DNA of 64,000 nucleotides from Pogonophryne albipinna (taxonomy: Eukaryota > Chordata > Actinopteri > Perciformes > Artedidraconidae). Location of the stretch: NCBI GenBank assembly GCA_028583405.1, contig JAPTMU010000291.1:202980-266979 (forward strand). The letters are read 5' to 3'. Below the pieces are notes generated by a model. It was given only the letters and a program-made list of their open reading frames with translations. It made no database searches and had not been told where the DNA came from. The position numbers and the translations under genes are program-made. Of this stretch, positions 45,948 to 59,250 are shown in pieces. Numbering within the stretch: position 1 is the first letter of the stretch; each line of letters begins with the position of its first letter.

Positions 45948-48212
45948 CTACAATTCTATGGGATTAGTTTTGTATCATAAAGATAAAGCAACACTTTCTC
46001 AGAATAAAGCTAAACTATGAGTTTAAAAGAAAACAAATCTAAGTCAAGCAAAATAAAATACATTTCAAAAATAAAACTATAAGTTGCAAACAAATCATTT
46101 GTGTAATCATGTAAACTATAAGTATTTTTTCGTTGTGTTAACATAGGTTTTTGTTTGCAGTTCTTGTTTCTTCTTTCTCAATGATCAGACTTTTGCTCTC
46201 GCTGCAGCTTTTCTCTTTTGCGCTCCCTCATTTTTTGTTTGAGATTTTGACACAAACATCCCAGGTGGGCCGGACTTTCAGGGGTGTGTCCCCATTGGCT
46301 ACTCAGTTTTTGAGTGACAGCCCACTACACCACAGATCATACAGTGCAACTCATGCAGCAAACTCCGGAGTCCACTCGGCCACGTTAGTGTCGGTGTCTC
46401 CTTGGGAGTTTTCATGAACATATCGGACTTATCTTATGGATTGCAGTGCATTATACTTGTGATGTGTAGTTCATACTTTATTCCAACTTTAAATACTTTA
46501 ATACCTGAACACACTGCTGCTGTTAAATAATTTCCCAATTTGGGATTGATAAAGTGTCTGTCTATTTATTTTATAGATTAAAAAAACACATCTATGTATT
46601 TTTAAGCTAAAGGTGATACACAATATAAACTGTATACTATTATTTTTCAAAGACATGTTACATTTCAAAAGCATATATTGCTATGTTTAGGACAAACAAT
46701 TAAAGACTGCTTTAATTGAACAAATTCTGCAATATAAAAGTGGCAGATTTGCTTTATTAAACAGACCAGACCTAGGCTGCATACCAACACAATTAGGAGC
46801 ATGCTCACATCTTACTATGTTGGTCTGAAGAGCTGAAGCATTCATACACAATGGATAAAACCGGTGTTGTCTCATTCTATATCCTGTGAGAAAATGATAT
46901 ACATTTAGCATTAAAAACTCTACATACTATTCCTAGCCTGAGGAAGATCTGAATAATCAACAGATTTGAATGGAATCTCTAACATTTTCATGTAGAATAA
47001 AGACAAAAGAGTGATTATACAAATTACATTTATTGAAATTTGAACCAGAAGATGAAGTCTCAAAGAATGTTTTAAATAAAAGGACGAAAAGGTGGATAAT
47101 AATAAAATCTATTAAATGTATATGTAAAGAGTAAAGACATTTGGTCAAATGAAATGACACTGAGCCAGTGATAACAGTAACGCCAGCGTGGATGAAGCTG
47201 GTGCAGTTCTTTCTTCATGCCCCCCCTCCGTGCTGTCCCCTCAGAGGAAGTGGGAAAACGGGATAAGACTCTGGATGCCATGCTGTCTCAATGATCCACA
47301 CTGTTAATATGAGAGGAAAATAAATGTTTTAGGAAATGAAAAATATGAAGTTAACAAATAAAACACAGCTCATGGAAGGTAGGTTTTCCTACAAAGTTAA
47401 CTCAGCCTCCATTGATCTTCATATCAAATTAGCGTGTTAATAAAATAAGCTATCATGGCTTATACTTGCATATCTAAACAGAATCATGAAAACCTGTTGG
47501 TAGAGTCAGGCACACACGAGTTCGTTTGAGTGTGTGCGCCGGTGTCTGAACGCTCACTCACTGCTAGCTATGTAGCTACTGTAGGCTACTTAGCTTGCAT
47601 TGTTATGGATCTAAAGGTAGCACAAGCTAACTTTCATAGCACAGCTTTACTTCTCACTTAACACAATAAAGAAACAGACCGTATAGCACAAACAACACAA
47701 ATGATCAATACTTACATATATTTTCACTTGTAGTATTATAATAATTGAAATGCTGGTTCTTCTGGGGGTCTTCTGTCCACGCTCAGCTAGCTACCGCAGC
47801 TGCCTGCACTGTACAATCGCTAGAGGACTGGGCTGTCACTCAAAAACTGAGTAGCCAATGGGGACGCACCCCTGAAAGTCCCGCCCACCTGGGAGGTTTG
47901 TGTCAGAATCTCAAACAAAAAATGAGGGAGCGCAAAAGAGAGTGCTGCAGCGAGAGCAAAAGTCTGATCATTGAGAAAGAAGAAACAAGAACTGCAAACA
48001 AAAACCTATGTTAAAACAAAGAAAAAATACTTATAGTTTACATGATTACACAAATGATTTGTTTGCAACTTATAGTTTTATTTTTGAAATTTATTTTATT
48101 TTGCTTGACTCAGTTTTTTTCTTCTTTTAAACTCATAGTTTTGCTTTATTCTGAAAAAGTGTTGCTTTATCTTTATGATACAAAACTAATCCCATACAAT
48201 TCTACCCGTGGT
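45948..48212. mobile_element. Element with about 420-base inverted arms
   Basis: The left arm 45948-46375 is matched in reverse by 47770-48212: GGGATTAGTTTTGTATCATA, AACATAGGTTTTTGTTTGCA and GCTACTCAGTTTTTGAGTGA are all mirrored. The 1.4-kb centre (46376-47769) has no recognised protein; a short minus frame at 47072-47281 is possible but unidentified. No clear target duplication, so superfamily is unknown. Foldback-type or long-TIR DNA transposon. Confidence 0.7.
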
Positions 48213-49220
48213 ATATGCTCAGTATATCACGGCTAAGAACGAATCAGATTGCTTGATTTGACTTGTCCGTTTTATAATGCAGGGTAGCTTGTGAATTTAC
48301 TCCAGGTGTGATTTAAGTCTTGTTGATTATATCTCACATTATTCTCTGACCTTCACAAAAACATTTTGTTGAATTGGACACATTTTTCGAAGCTCTATTG
48401 ACAGACATGGAAGAATCTGAGAGGAATGAAGTAGGAGCAGAGAAATAATCATATTTAAAAGACAGCCGCTTCATAAGAGGCCAACAAGAGTCACACGGGT
48501 GTGTCACTTTGCTGAAGGATATTTGTGACCATGCAGCTATCAGGCATGAAAACGGGTCAGGGGTGAAAAAGGTGAGAAAGATATTATCCCTCTAGGGGGG
48601 TCCGGGGGCATGCTCCCCGGGAAGAACATTTTGAATATTCCATATTTTAAAGCATCAATCTGATGCATTTTGAGATGCTTTTTTTTGCCAACCTGGGGAG
48701 AGCTGGAGAAACTTAACTTCAGCCATGAGTCAAAAATATTATGGCCTCCTTACTAAGTATTATCAGGGATGCAAACTCATCAGGTATGGAAAAGGTGACA
48801 AGGACCCGAGCCCCCGACCCCACGGAATATCGGCTTTAAAATGGGGAATAACAGGATGTTAGCAGTCAAAACAACTAAAGCAGCAGTGTTAATAATAACA
48901 GAAACGCTAAAGAGTCACATCTAATAGAAATATATAAAAGCATTTATTTTAATTGTGTAGCAGTCAGTTTATAATTTTGGCAGCACTGTTGAGCATTTTG
49001 AAAATCTATTTCCATGCCTCTGTGCAAAGCTTAGTCTTTCTATCTTTATGGCATCTGGTGTAAAGTAACTCAATTCATAAACTCAAGTACTATACTTGGG
49101 TACAATTTTGAGATACTTGTACTTTATTTAAGTATTTCAATGTTTTGCTACTTTGTTCTTCTTCTCCTCTACAGTTCAGAGGTACATGGTGTACTTTGAC
49201 TCCACTACATGTATTAATAC
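48213..49220. other. Repeat-derived, no gene
   Basis: 48590-48690 matches the CAGTGGCGG-family interior at 13895-13965 (TCTAGGGGGGTCCGGGGGCA, AGCATCAATCTG). 49070-49210 is an AAGTACTT-rich dispersed fish sequence that resumes after the hAT at 50290. No coding potential recognised. Confidence 0.5.
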
Positions 49221-50391
49221 TAGGGCTGTCAAACGATTAAAAAATTTAATCAGATTAATCACAGCTTAAAAATTAATTAATCATGATTAATCACCATTCG
49301 AACTATGTCCAAAATATGCCATTTATTTATGTATATTGTTGTGGGAATGGAAAGATAAATGAAAGAAGGCGGATATATCCATTTAACATACAGTATCTAT
49401 GTTTATTATAACATTTTTCTGCGTGTCAAAATGAAAGACAACCCACACACCTATCAATCATCAAACCGTGGGGTCTTAATTCATTACGTGTTGATTTCTA
49501 TCAACGGGGGAGTACTTCAGGAAAGGCGACAGAGAGAGGGGGGGGGGGGCGGCGGCGGCGGCTAGTGGAGTACTTCGTGACCACAGAGTGTGAACGTTGT
49601 GATCAGCTGTTTTAGCGCAGTTCTCCAGTGAAGGGGAGGGGGGGAAATAAGTCTCCCTCCGCAGCCGGTTGGCGTAGTTTTGGCACAATTCCGTTGTACA
49701 GACCGACGTTAACAGCAGCCCTGTCTGTGCACACGGAGACCGACTCTGTCGTCCGGTGATCTAACCGCCTTCTGGAAAAGCTTCACAAGTACGTCGGTAC
49801 GCAATGGCGCTTTGTGACACAAGTTTCAGATTACGCACATAACCTGCGTACCAGTTATGTGCACCCCTGTACTACTGCAAAAGTATTCTCCGTCGGGACT
49901 TCCTGCAACAACACCGACATTATCAAAGATGTTCTATTGAGAAGACGATCACTACGTGACAAAAGTTTTCAAAACCGTTTCTGGTCTTCGGTATTTCCAG
50001 ACAAGTGGCTACTGAAATCAATCTTACTAACTGCTGTCTGTGCAATTTACTCCGCGCGAGTTGGCGGACTTTATTTTGCTTACTTTAACATCATTTTTCA
50101 TGGTGGGGCTAAGCCATTTCTTGGTATGGGTGTAGCCTACCCCAGCCATACCCTGGTGCTGCCACTGGTGGCACGTATGGGACGGGCCATTCTGCACATG
50201 CGTTAAATGCGTTAAATATTTTAACGCAATTAATTCAAAAAATTAATTACCGCCGTTAACGCGATAATTTTGACAGCACTAATTAATACCTTTAGTTACT
50301 TCACAGATGTGGATGAATGATGTGAAATCTAATCAAGTGTTGAATCAGACTTTAGTTCCACCTGGAGTAAATTCACAAGCTACCCTGCAGT
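48282..50391. repeat. Inverted-repeat pair flanking a hAT
   Basis: GCAGGGTAGCTTGTGAATTT followed by ACTCCAGGTG at 48282-48311 is mirrored at 50362-50391. The arms are about 30 bases. The enclosed DNA, less the hAT, is about 1 kb and may be a MITE. Confidence 0.6.
49221..50281. mobile_element. Non-autonomous hAT (TAGGGCTGTCAAA family)
   Basis: Left TAGGGCTGTCAAACGATTAA; right, inverted, TAGTGCTGTCAAAATTATCG. Exact target duplication ATTAATAC at 49213-49220 and 50282-50289. A G11 and GGC run lies at 49539-49560. It holds an internal end of another hAT (GTTATGTGCACCCCTG at 49854). A 130-codon plus frame at 49814-50206 crosses this join and is probably not a gene. Confidence 0.88.
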
Positions 50392-50608
50392 ATACAAAGT
50401 CATTCAAACTAGCTGCACCTTTACCAGCTTTGAGAACACTTTCATGATCAATCATTATAAAACATATCATATATATTATTCTGAAATGGACCAATCTGCA
50501 CAAAGACTACTTTTACTGTCGCTACTTTCACTAGATTTTGATGAGAATACTTTTCTACTTTTACTTGAGTAACATTTTGAATGCAGTACTTTTACTAACA
50601 GAGTATTC

Positions 50609-51205
50609 CTACACTCTGGTACTTCTACTTTTACTCAAGTACAAGATCTGAGTACTTCTACTTTTACTCAAGTACAAGATCTGAGTACTTCTACTGTTAC
50701 TCAAGTACAAGACCTGAGTATTTCTGCTTTTAATCAAGTACAATATCTGAGTACTTCTACTTTTAATCAAGTACAATATCTGAGTATTTCTGCTTTTAAT
50801 CAAGTACAAGATCTGAGTACTTCTACTTTTACTCAAGATCTGAGTATTTCTGCTTTTAATCAAGTACAAGATCTGAGTACTTCTACTTTTACTCAAGTAC
50901 AAGACCTGAGTACTTCTACTTTTACTCAAGTACAAGACCTGAGTATTTCTGCTTTTAATCAAGTACAAGATCTGAGTACTTCTACTTTTACTCAAGTACA
51001 AGACCTGAGTACTTCTACTTTTACTCAAGTACAAGATCTGAGTATTTCTGCTTTTAATCAAGTACAAGATCTGAGTACTTCTACTTTTAATCAAGTACAA
51101 GATCTGAGTACTTCTACTTTTACTCTAGTACAAGATCTGAGTGCTTCTACTTTTACTCAAGTACAAGATCTGAGTACTTCTACTTTTACTCAAGTACAAG
51201 ATCTA
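50609..51205. repeat. 33-bp minisatellite, about 18 units
   Basis: Consensus ACTTCTACTTTTACTCAAGT then ACAAGATCTGAGT. A second unit type has ATTTCTGCTTTTAATCAAGT instead, and the two types are interspersed. One unit near 50832 lacks 6 bases. Because 33 is divisible by three, all units stay in frame and give a 163-codon minus frame of an 11-residue repeat, which I regard as non-coding. The unit resembles the AAGTACTT-rich sequence before it (50500-50608). Confidence 0.93.
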
Positions 51206-52423
51206 TACTTATACCACCTCCGTTTATAGCCTATGAAAAAAACTATTAGAAAACGAAGGCTAAAGCTAACATTAGCAGATAGTGACAATGTATGCTAGTT
51301 AGCCAGCTCAACGATACTATTGCGACAGAAACACTTTTCAGTGCACATCACGCTCTGCCGCTCCGACAGGGAGCTCTGCTCTGAACACCTGAACGGCCCG
51401 TTCTAACAGCTGTTCACCAGCGGTCCAGTCTGTGCCACAGTGACTCCGGACCGCACAGTTACTGTTAACGAACGCACCCGTAGGTAATGTGGCTGCTGAA
51501 GCTAGACCATCATCGCGGAGCAGCAGAGCCGACAGGCAGGAAGACTCGAGCACACAGCTCGCGCTGCATTATAATATATAAAAAAAGAACACCATGCGTG
51601 TCATGATGGCACATAACAGCTCGCGGCCGCAGATTACTCCGGGTCCCAGACCCCAAAAATATTTTTATTGCAGATCTACATGAATCACACAAACGACCTA
51701 TTTTGGATTCAAAACGGCGAATTTCGCCGAAAGGTGAGTGATTTTCATGCCTGAGCTATCCAGGCCAGACTCTAAAGAATTTCCAAGGGGTAAAAATGCT
51801 GCTGCTGGAGTACTGACTGGAAGTATTGCTGATATCATGTCTACCATCCACTTAAAGTATAAAGTTGTTTTAACGCTTATTCAAAATAGCAGAGAAACAT
51901 GCATGATTGTACTCAGGAGGGGACATTGACAGAGGATTACTCAAAAAGTACACAGTAAAAGTACTTCATAGTACTTGTGGGACTAGTACTGAGTCCAACA
52001 GTGTCAATCTCACGAAGAACTAATGGCAACAAAATATTTTTTTCCCTCATCAAACTTAGCAGACTTGTGGTAAAAAATATTTGTATCACTCATTGAATAT
52101 AGCAGGAAAGGAAATGAAGAGTGCAGAATCGCTGTGTGGTTTAAATCTCCTTAGTTACAATGTTGTCCATTTTAGACAAAGGCTTATTATATTTACAGCC
52201 CTAATAACATTAGTGTTCTGGGCTCAATATGTGTCTTGGCTGTTTTCGTTGTGATCGCTAAATTCACCTTGTTCACTGACCCAGATTGCTGGATCGCTAG
52301 AAACACCGCTGTCATCAGGCTGGCAAGGGCTGTTCCATGCTCTGCTCAACCTCCCGCCTTCCCAATGGACTCAGTAGCGCCCCTGCTGCCGTGGAGCATG
52401 TGCCCATAGATATATGATATATT
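51206..52423. other. No recognised gene
   Basis: Short frames only. 51950-52010 again shows the AAAGTACTT-type dispersed sequence. No TIRs or domains recognised. Confidence 0.5.
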
Positions 52424-52787
52424 AGGCCACAAGGTGAACCCTGTTATCGTTTCATCCCGCTCCACAGAAGTGGAACTACATAATCTTTAGTTCATAAAAA
52501 AGAACGAGTCATGCTTATCCACCAAAAAAAAGTTTGTCGCTAAAATTCCTGTCAATTCTTCTAGGCACGTAATTATTGGCTGAACTAGTCCCTTCAAAGT
52601 GTAATAATATCTTGATCAAAAGTAGTGCCACGGTTCGTCACGTGATCGTGCTACACCAATTGGGTAGCTGCATATTGTCAACAGAAGTGAAAGATGGCCG
52701 CCTACATGGTTACGCTAAACCAGACCAAATGGATTCTAAACAGTGCTGTATGCTTGTTTTATGTCATGTTTTGTCATATGTCTTAAT

Positions 52788-53736
<949 letters not shown>

Positions 53737-53769
53737 GTCTTAATACATCACTAAGTCCGAGGTATTTGC

Positions 53770-54343
53770 GTTATATACGCGGTATTTGTGAGAGGTAAAA
53801 GAAAGTCATTTGCTGTTGCATGTGAGAAAGATGACTACCTTAAGGCTTTTAGAAGTTTAAGTACTAACTTTAACTTGGAGCAATCAACATTTGCACTTCT
53901 TTGCCGGTATTCAGCCAGCAGCCGAAAATGTAAATGATGCTAGGTACAAGGCTTTCTGTATGGCATCATCGGCCTTGCCAGAATTAAGCATTCCCCCTAC
54001 TCCTGATGCCCTCCATCAGCACTGCAAAAGGGCAAATTACCAGGCAGCAATAATGAGGTCCTGTCTCAAAAGAGAAATAAATGCTCCATCACCTGCTGGA
54101 TATGGTTGGGAAACAGAGGATGGGAACTTACACGTCACCTGGATGACAAGAAATCCTGCCCCTGACAGTGTGTTGAATGTAATACACTGCAGCTGCAAAG
54201 AGTCTGCCTGTGAGAAAGGCAGATGTTCATGCTTCTCTGCAGGACTCTGTTGCACAGACTTATGTCGTTGCTCAAATTGTGCAAATAAAAAAGAAACAGA
54301 GGAAGAGAACGATGACTGCCCTGACACTGACAGTGAGGAATAG
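53770..54343 (+). pseudogene. CXC-like cysteine-rich protein of the long-TIR element
   Basis: The upstream frame (about 53770-53920) reads RGKRKSFAVACEKDDYLKAF and FALLCRY. A shift near 53905 moves to the frame 53891-54343: AAENVNDARYKAFCMASS, then LPELSIPPTPDALHQHCKRA and NYQAAIMRSCLK, a GYGWETEDG segment, and a C-terminal cluster CSCKESACEKGRCSCFSAGL with CCTDLCRCSNC. The cluster resembles the CRC/CXC fold that binds zinc and DNA, and the tail is acidic. I know similar frames as repeated, transposon-borne proteins in animals but cannot name the superfamily. The N-terminus is missing. Confidence 0.55.
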
Positions 54344-55237
54344 GAGTGTCCTTATTCTGTTTTGTACTGTTTTCTATGTCATACCTTTTATATTTGTAAT
54401 AAATCTCGTTTTTATGGTTCATCAGTGTTGTTTTCATTTGTGGAGGGATGAATGAGTAAATCAATGGACATTGGTATAAGTACTGCATTTTATTGATCTA
54501 AATTACTTAACGTAACAAGTTAACCTTCTTCTTGGACGCAGCTATGTATGAAATCAAGTCATGTTTATTTTAAGAGTGCATTTAACGTGTACAGGGTAAC
54601 AATAACAACAGACAGACAAAAAGTCCTCAGTCTAATGGAATAGTCCACGAGCTCAGCCAATGAACCTAGCGATGCGAACATGGTAGTCCAGGAATGTTGT
54701 TGTAGCTGGAGTTGGCTGATAAACGCTGCTAGCCAATGTTGATTCGATGGTCAACTCTGTTCCCAGATAGTAAAACCTCTCACAAATACCGCGTATATAA
54801 CGCAAATACCTCGGACTTAGTGATGTATTAAGACATATGACAAAACATGACATAAAACAAGCATACAGCACTGTTTAGAATCCATTTGGTCTGGCTTAGC
54901 GTAACCATGTGGCCATCTTTCACTTCTGTTGACAATATGCAGCTACCCAATTGGTGTAGCACGATCACGTGACGAACCGTGGCACTACTTTTGACCAAGA
55001 TATTATTACGCTTTGAAGGGACTAGTTCAGCCAATAATTACGTGCCTAGAAGAATTGACAGGAATTTTAGCGACAAACTTTTTTTTGGTGGATAAGCATG
55101 ACTCGTTCTTTTTTATGAACTAAAGATTATGTAGTTCCACTTCTGTGGAGCGGGATTTCTTTTCTAAAGGACTTTTCGAGGTTCACCTTGCGGCCTATAT
55201 ATATATATATCATATATCTATGCATGTGCCGGCCCCT

Positions 55238-55300
55238 GCGGAATATTACTGCCAAAAGTCACGTGAGTGAGTCACGTGACTTTTGGCAGTAATATTCCGC
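55238..55300. repeat. Perfect 63-base palindrome
   Basis: Arms of 29 bases (GCGGAATATTACTGCCAAAA then GTCACGTGA, and its exact complement) around a 5-base GTGAG loop. Each arm includes TCACGTGA, an E-box. It lies 42 bases outside the long-TIR element. Confidence 0.95.
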
Positions 55301-55844
55301 CGTGAGAAGAAAAAGTTTTGTACTTGTAAAAAAAAGTGTTGTAGTTGTAAAGAAAATGTGTGTACTGTTATCTGTGTTGGTTATTCTCGCGTCCAGGAGA
55401 GAAGCTTAAAAGGAGACTAAATGGAGTCTCTGAGATTGTTTCAAATTGGTACTTTAATTAAAAATAAAGGCGCGGTTATGTTCACAAACAGAATATTGTT
55501 CGACAGAAAAGCAGCTGTGTCTCTAGCTCTGGCAAGTGAAGAAAGAAGCCGAACCCCTCAGGTCCCGCTGTTTATATATCCTCTGCTGGCTCCTCCCTGC
55601 GGGCCGGCTCTCCAACGTTTTAATGTCCGTTGTTTCGCATATCAGAGGATACAGACATTGTACATTCAATATATATCTAAACACGCCTTTTCTCCTCCTT
55701 AACTCTTTCATGACTTTTCACTTAACACATTCTAAACGCTGTAATCAATACTCCAAAAATACAGGAAATACTTCACAGCAGTTTGGTTTCCGGTCGTTCC
55801 GAATGTTGTCACATGCTACCCACATCTGTAAACACTAACGTACT
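55301..55844. other. No recognised gene
   Basis: Short frames on both strands at 55421-55838 overlap each other and lack recognisable domains. Confidence 0.5.
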
Positions 55845-57238
55845 CAGTGGCGGCTGGTGGAAAATATTTTTGGTGGGGCTGTTGATATAGTGAGTAAAAC
55901 AATTTTTTTTGGGAGAAATGACCCCTTAAATTAGGACTTCTGGTGATGTAATGGCGCGTTTCCAGTGCAGCGCGGATGCTGCGTTCAGACCGGACGCGAT
56001 GCGAATATTCGCTTTGCGCTAAACGCTCCTATCGCATCGCTCTAGTCGCTCGAGTTTCCCCGCGGCTGCCAGCTGTGTTTACTCGCATCATTCAAACAAG
56101 ACGCGCTGGCTCGGGAGCTACAACTACAACAAGATGAACATATTTTACCGTGATTAAATTGTAATACACGTTTCTAAATGATGCCGACGTAACAACATAC
56201 TGAGACCGGTTAGTAAAAACCATGAATTAATGCTTTGACAAGTCTGCAGACAGACAGCAGGCGAAAAACCTTTTAGAATGCTTGTTTTCTGAATGGAACT
56301 TGGCTAAGCTAACGTTATATATGCCCCGACCGTCCACACTCACAACAACGGCCTTTACAGACATAAATAAACCAGCGACTGTATTCTCCATGACACAGAC
56401 AGTCTGTGGTTTGTACTTGTTTAACTTTTGTCTAGTTTCTGAACAGATCGTATCTGTCCCCGGCTGTTTGAAGAGCAAGCATGGGAAACAAAAGATAGCA
56501 TTTACCTGTTTGCATCCAGCTAGCCATGCCTTTCTGGTGTACCAGCTACGTGAGAAGCCTCGTTGATACGTTTTGTCTTTTTCACGAGCTTGCTGTGATA
56601 TATACAAATCGGGTTGGTCCGGTCCAAGGTCTTTAAGTATCAATTTATCTCCCAAACTTCTCCTTTTGAAAGGATTGGAGAGTAGCTCTTGCAGGGAATT
56701 GGGTGCGGACCGAGGTCCGGCGACTCCACCTGCACACCATTCTCATCCAAATACTGCGTCACCTTGGTCACTCACGAGTCTAAAAAACAACTCACGTCAA
56801 CGCACGTAAGCAACGTGGGGTCCAACGTGAGCGCCCTCGTGACCAAAATATTTGACGGCGCTGATTGGCTGAAATTATGTTTCGGCGGCACAGTTTACTA
56901 TTGAGACTTTTGCAACGTGCTGGTTGCTGCTGTTTGGCTCGGGGGCTCCGCCCGGTAATGATAAACTAATGCCATGGGCAAGGCCAGGCAGGAAACATGT
57001 GACTTATCAGTAACTTTAGACATCGTAACACAATTTTAAACGAGATTTTATTGGAGATTATACATTTTACTGATACCAATTGTATGATATTTACCTTGTT
57101 CATTAAAAATAAAAATATAAAATATATATATTTTTTTAATATATTTTTTTTTATTTAATATTTTTTTTAATTATTTTTTTTGTATGTGGGAAGAGGTGGG
57201 GCGGCGCCCCTAGCGCCCCTATGGGCCGGCCGCCACTG
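55845..57238 (-). mobile_element. hAT (CAGTGGCGGC family) with TTF-type transposase fragment
   Basis: Left CAGTGGCGGCTGGTGGAAAA; right, inverted, CAGTGGCGGCCGGCCCATAG. Exact target duplication AACGTACT at 55837-55844 and 57239-57246. It retains one exon-like piece of transposase on the minus strand and an AT-only stretch at 57110-57180. Likely a deletion derivative. Confidence 0.92.
56227..56655 (-). pseudogene. TTF zinc-finger region of a ZMYM1-like hAT transposase
   Basis: The minus frame from 56655 reads GDKLILKDLGPDQPDLYISQ, then YQRGFSRSWYTRKAWLAG and NAIFCFPCLLF. The SW(Y/L)...W(L/I)xG...FCFPCxLF order is the TTF-type zinc finger that precedes the catalytic core in this hAT group. After FKQP the frame departs from the family (probable splice donor or deletion), and the rest, including the DDE core, is missing. 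Confidence 0.75.
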
Positions 57239-58516
57239 AACGTACTCAAATAAACTGTACCTTCATTTAATATTCAACAATAATAATATCTCGACGTCTA
57301 TAGTTGTAGTGTTGAAATCAGTAGGTTTCGGTGTGCAACATCATATCATATCGCTGCTAAATTCACCTCTATAGTAAATGGTATATTAGCCTCATGCTAA
57401 ATGCTAACCGGAGATGAAGGATTTTCAGAATAAAAGCTTAACAACTGGTTGTGCACAAGAACTTCTGGTTTTTCAGTATAAAACAGCATTTAAACTGACG
57501 GTATGTTTAAGGTACTTTATGCCATTAAAAACATTGATTTTAATTTCTAACAGTCCCTCCTTACACACCTAAAAGGTGCGTATAATCAGGGCTGCACATA
57601 ACTGGTGCGCAGGTGCACATGCGCACCTCCACCAAAAAAAGAGCACCGGGTCATTTGAAAAAAGGCGCATTTGCGTACCAACATTGAGAGAGGGAGAGAG
57701 AGAAGGGAAAAGAGAAAAGAGAGGAGAGATGAGAGAGAGAAGAGAGAGAGAGAGAGAACGATATTTGCGAGTTGCATATGAACCATGATATGAAGTCAGG
57801 CCTTGATGTAACAATATTCATAATTAAGTAAATGTAACACTCTTTTCACCCCGGTTACACTTTTCATTTGCCCTGTACGATGGGCGCTGTAAGTGATGAA
57901 AATGGGGGATGTTGGCTTATCTGGCGCCCGCAGCTCACAGCCAAAATGCGAGTGAGCAAGGGAGAGAGAGAAGGGCGCACCGCCCGTTACCGGCGCTGTT
58001 GTTATTAGAATCTGGTGCTAGCTGCTCTAACGGATATAAGAAGAAGATGTTTCTACAATAATGTGGAGGGAGAGTCCTCTCCAGTCAGACTGAGAGGCTG
58101 ATAAGTTAACTCCAGCTCAGTGAGGTAAAGGACTCATGAGTGTTTAGATAGTTCACTTTAGTCTAAGTTCAAACGGTTTTGTCACAATTTATGTAAACAC
58201 ATATTTCCAAGGCACTCCTTTATAATTATTGGGATAAACAGGTTTGAAATCATTCCAATGTATACTATAGGACAGTAACCAAAAATATCCTTTAAAGGGA
58301 AATGGAAACACTTTTCAAACTACTTTCCATGCGACAATATTCCCATTAGGAAATGTATTTATCTAGTCTATTTCCAATGTAAACGATCGAGATACGCAAA
58401 TTTATTTTTTGAAATACGTGCCTAATGACCATGGGCGCTTCCATAGCTCCGGGACTTTCCCAGTGACGTCACTGTGTGGGTACGGCTTCCTGGGTCAAAG
58501 CTCAATAACAAACAAC

Positions 58517-58999
58517 ATGGCGTGCAATGCACCAGTAGTTTACAACAAAAGAAAACGGTCGTCGTCAGGAGCGTATTGTATTGCCCCAGGCTGCACAAAT
58601 GGATTTTATACGAAGAAGGAAGAAGTACATTTCCATAGGCTGCCACTAAAGGATGAGAAGCTGCTCAAAGCATGGGTTATTTCCATGAAACGGTCCGATC
58701 CGCCGCTGAATCAGTACGCACGTGTGTGCAGCGAACACTTTAAAAATGACGATTATGTCCACAAAATGAGGTTTGATGAGTCTGGATGCCTGGTTCAATA
58801 CAAAACATCGGATTTGAAGCCAGGATCTGTTCCCACAATATTCGATTTCTCAACGTATGCAGTCGGGAACACCGACCGTCCCAGCACGTCGGCCGCGCAA
58901 GACAATGACAGTGTCAACAAACGTGAAGTTCGAGCCACCAAACGAGTTGCTTCAGCTGCCGAGAGAGAGGTAAATATTGCAGCACTACCAGATTACTAG
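58517..58999 (+). CDS. THAP zinc-finger exon of Kolobok-like element
   Basis: Starting at MACNAPVVYNKRKRSSSGAY, the THAP finger follows: C-I-A-P-G-C, then HFHRLPLKD, the invariant W in LLKAWV, CSEHF, and the closing P in LKPGSVPTIF. This C2CH module binds specific DNA, in transposons usually their own ends. The frame continues through a Ser/Thr-rich linker. A splice-donor-like GAGGTAAAT at 58967-58975 may end the exon, making the last 8 codons intronic. A longer in-frame start at 58409 lacks conservation evidence. The catalytic part is missing downstream. Confidence 0.75.
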   Translation: MACNAPVVYNKRKRSSSGAYCIAPGCTNGFYTKKEEVHFHRLPLKDEKLLKAWVISMKRSDPPLNQYARVCSEHFKNDDYVHKMRFDESGCLVQYKTSDLKPGSVPTIFDFSTYAVGNTDRPSTSAAQDNDSVNKREVRATKRVASAAEREVNIAALPDY

Positions 59000-59250
59000 C
59001 TCACACATGTATTTACTGACACAGTGTGACCTTATTAATTAACGCAATCGCGTCCAAACTAAATGGTAGCTATTATTATGACGTACAATGGAGAATTGGG
59101 GGTGTTCTCTAGCTCAACTAATTAAACTGGCATACACACGCTCATCTGTCGACAAAACAGCCCTAAAAAGGCTAGTATTGCTGGACTAGGTGTTCAATGG
59201 ATGGTATTGCCAAGATGTATGAGGTGTTGGAAAATAATACAAAATATATG

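Noticed and set aside
49814..50206. 130-codon ORF in a hAT
   Set aside because: It crosses a join with another hAT terminus (GTTATGTGCACCCCTG) and runs toward the right TIR, so it is unlikely to be a real gene.
50609..51100. 163-codon minus-strand repeat protein
   Set aside because: Open only because the minisatellite period is a multiple of three. No start context, signal or unique sequence.
50609..51205. CRISPR-like array
   Set aside because: Units are contiguous with no unique spacers, and the genome is eukaryotic.
57569..57814. Arg/Glu and Ser/Leu ORFs
   Set aside because: Created by the GA-rich run inside a hAT left end.
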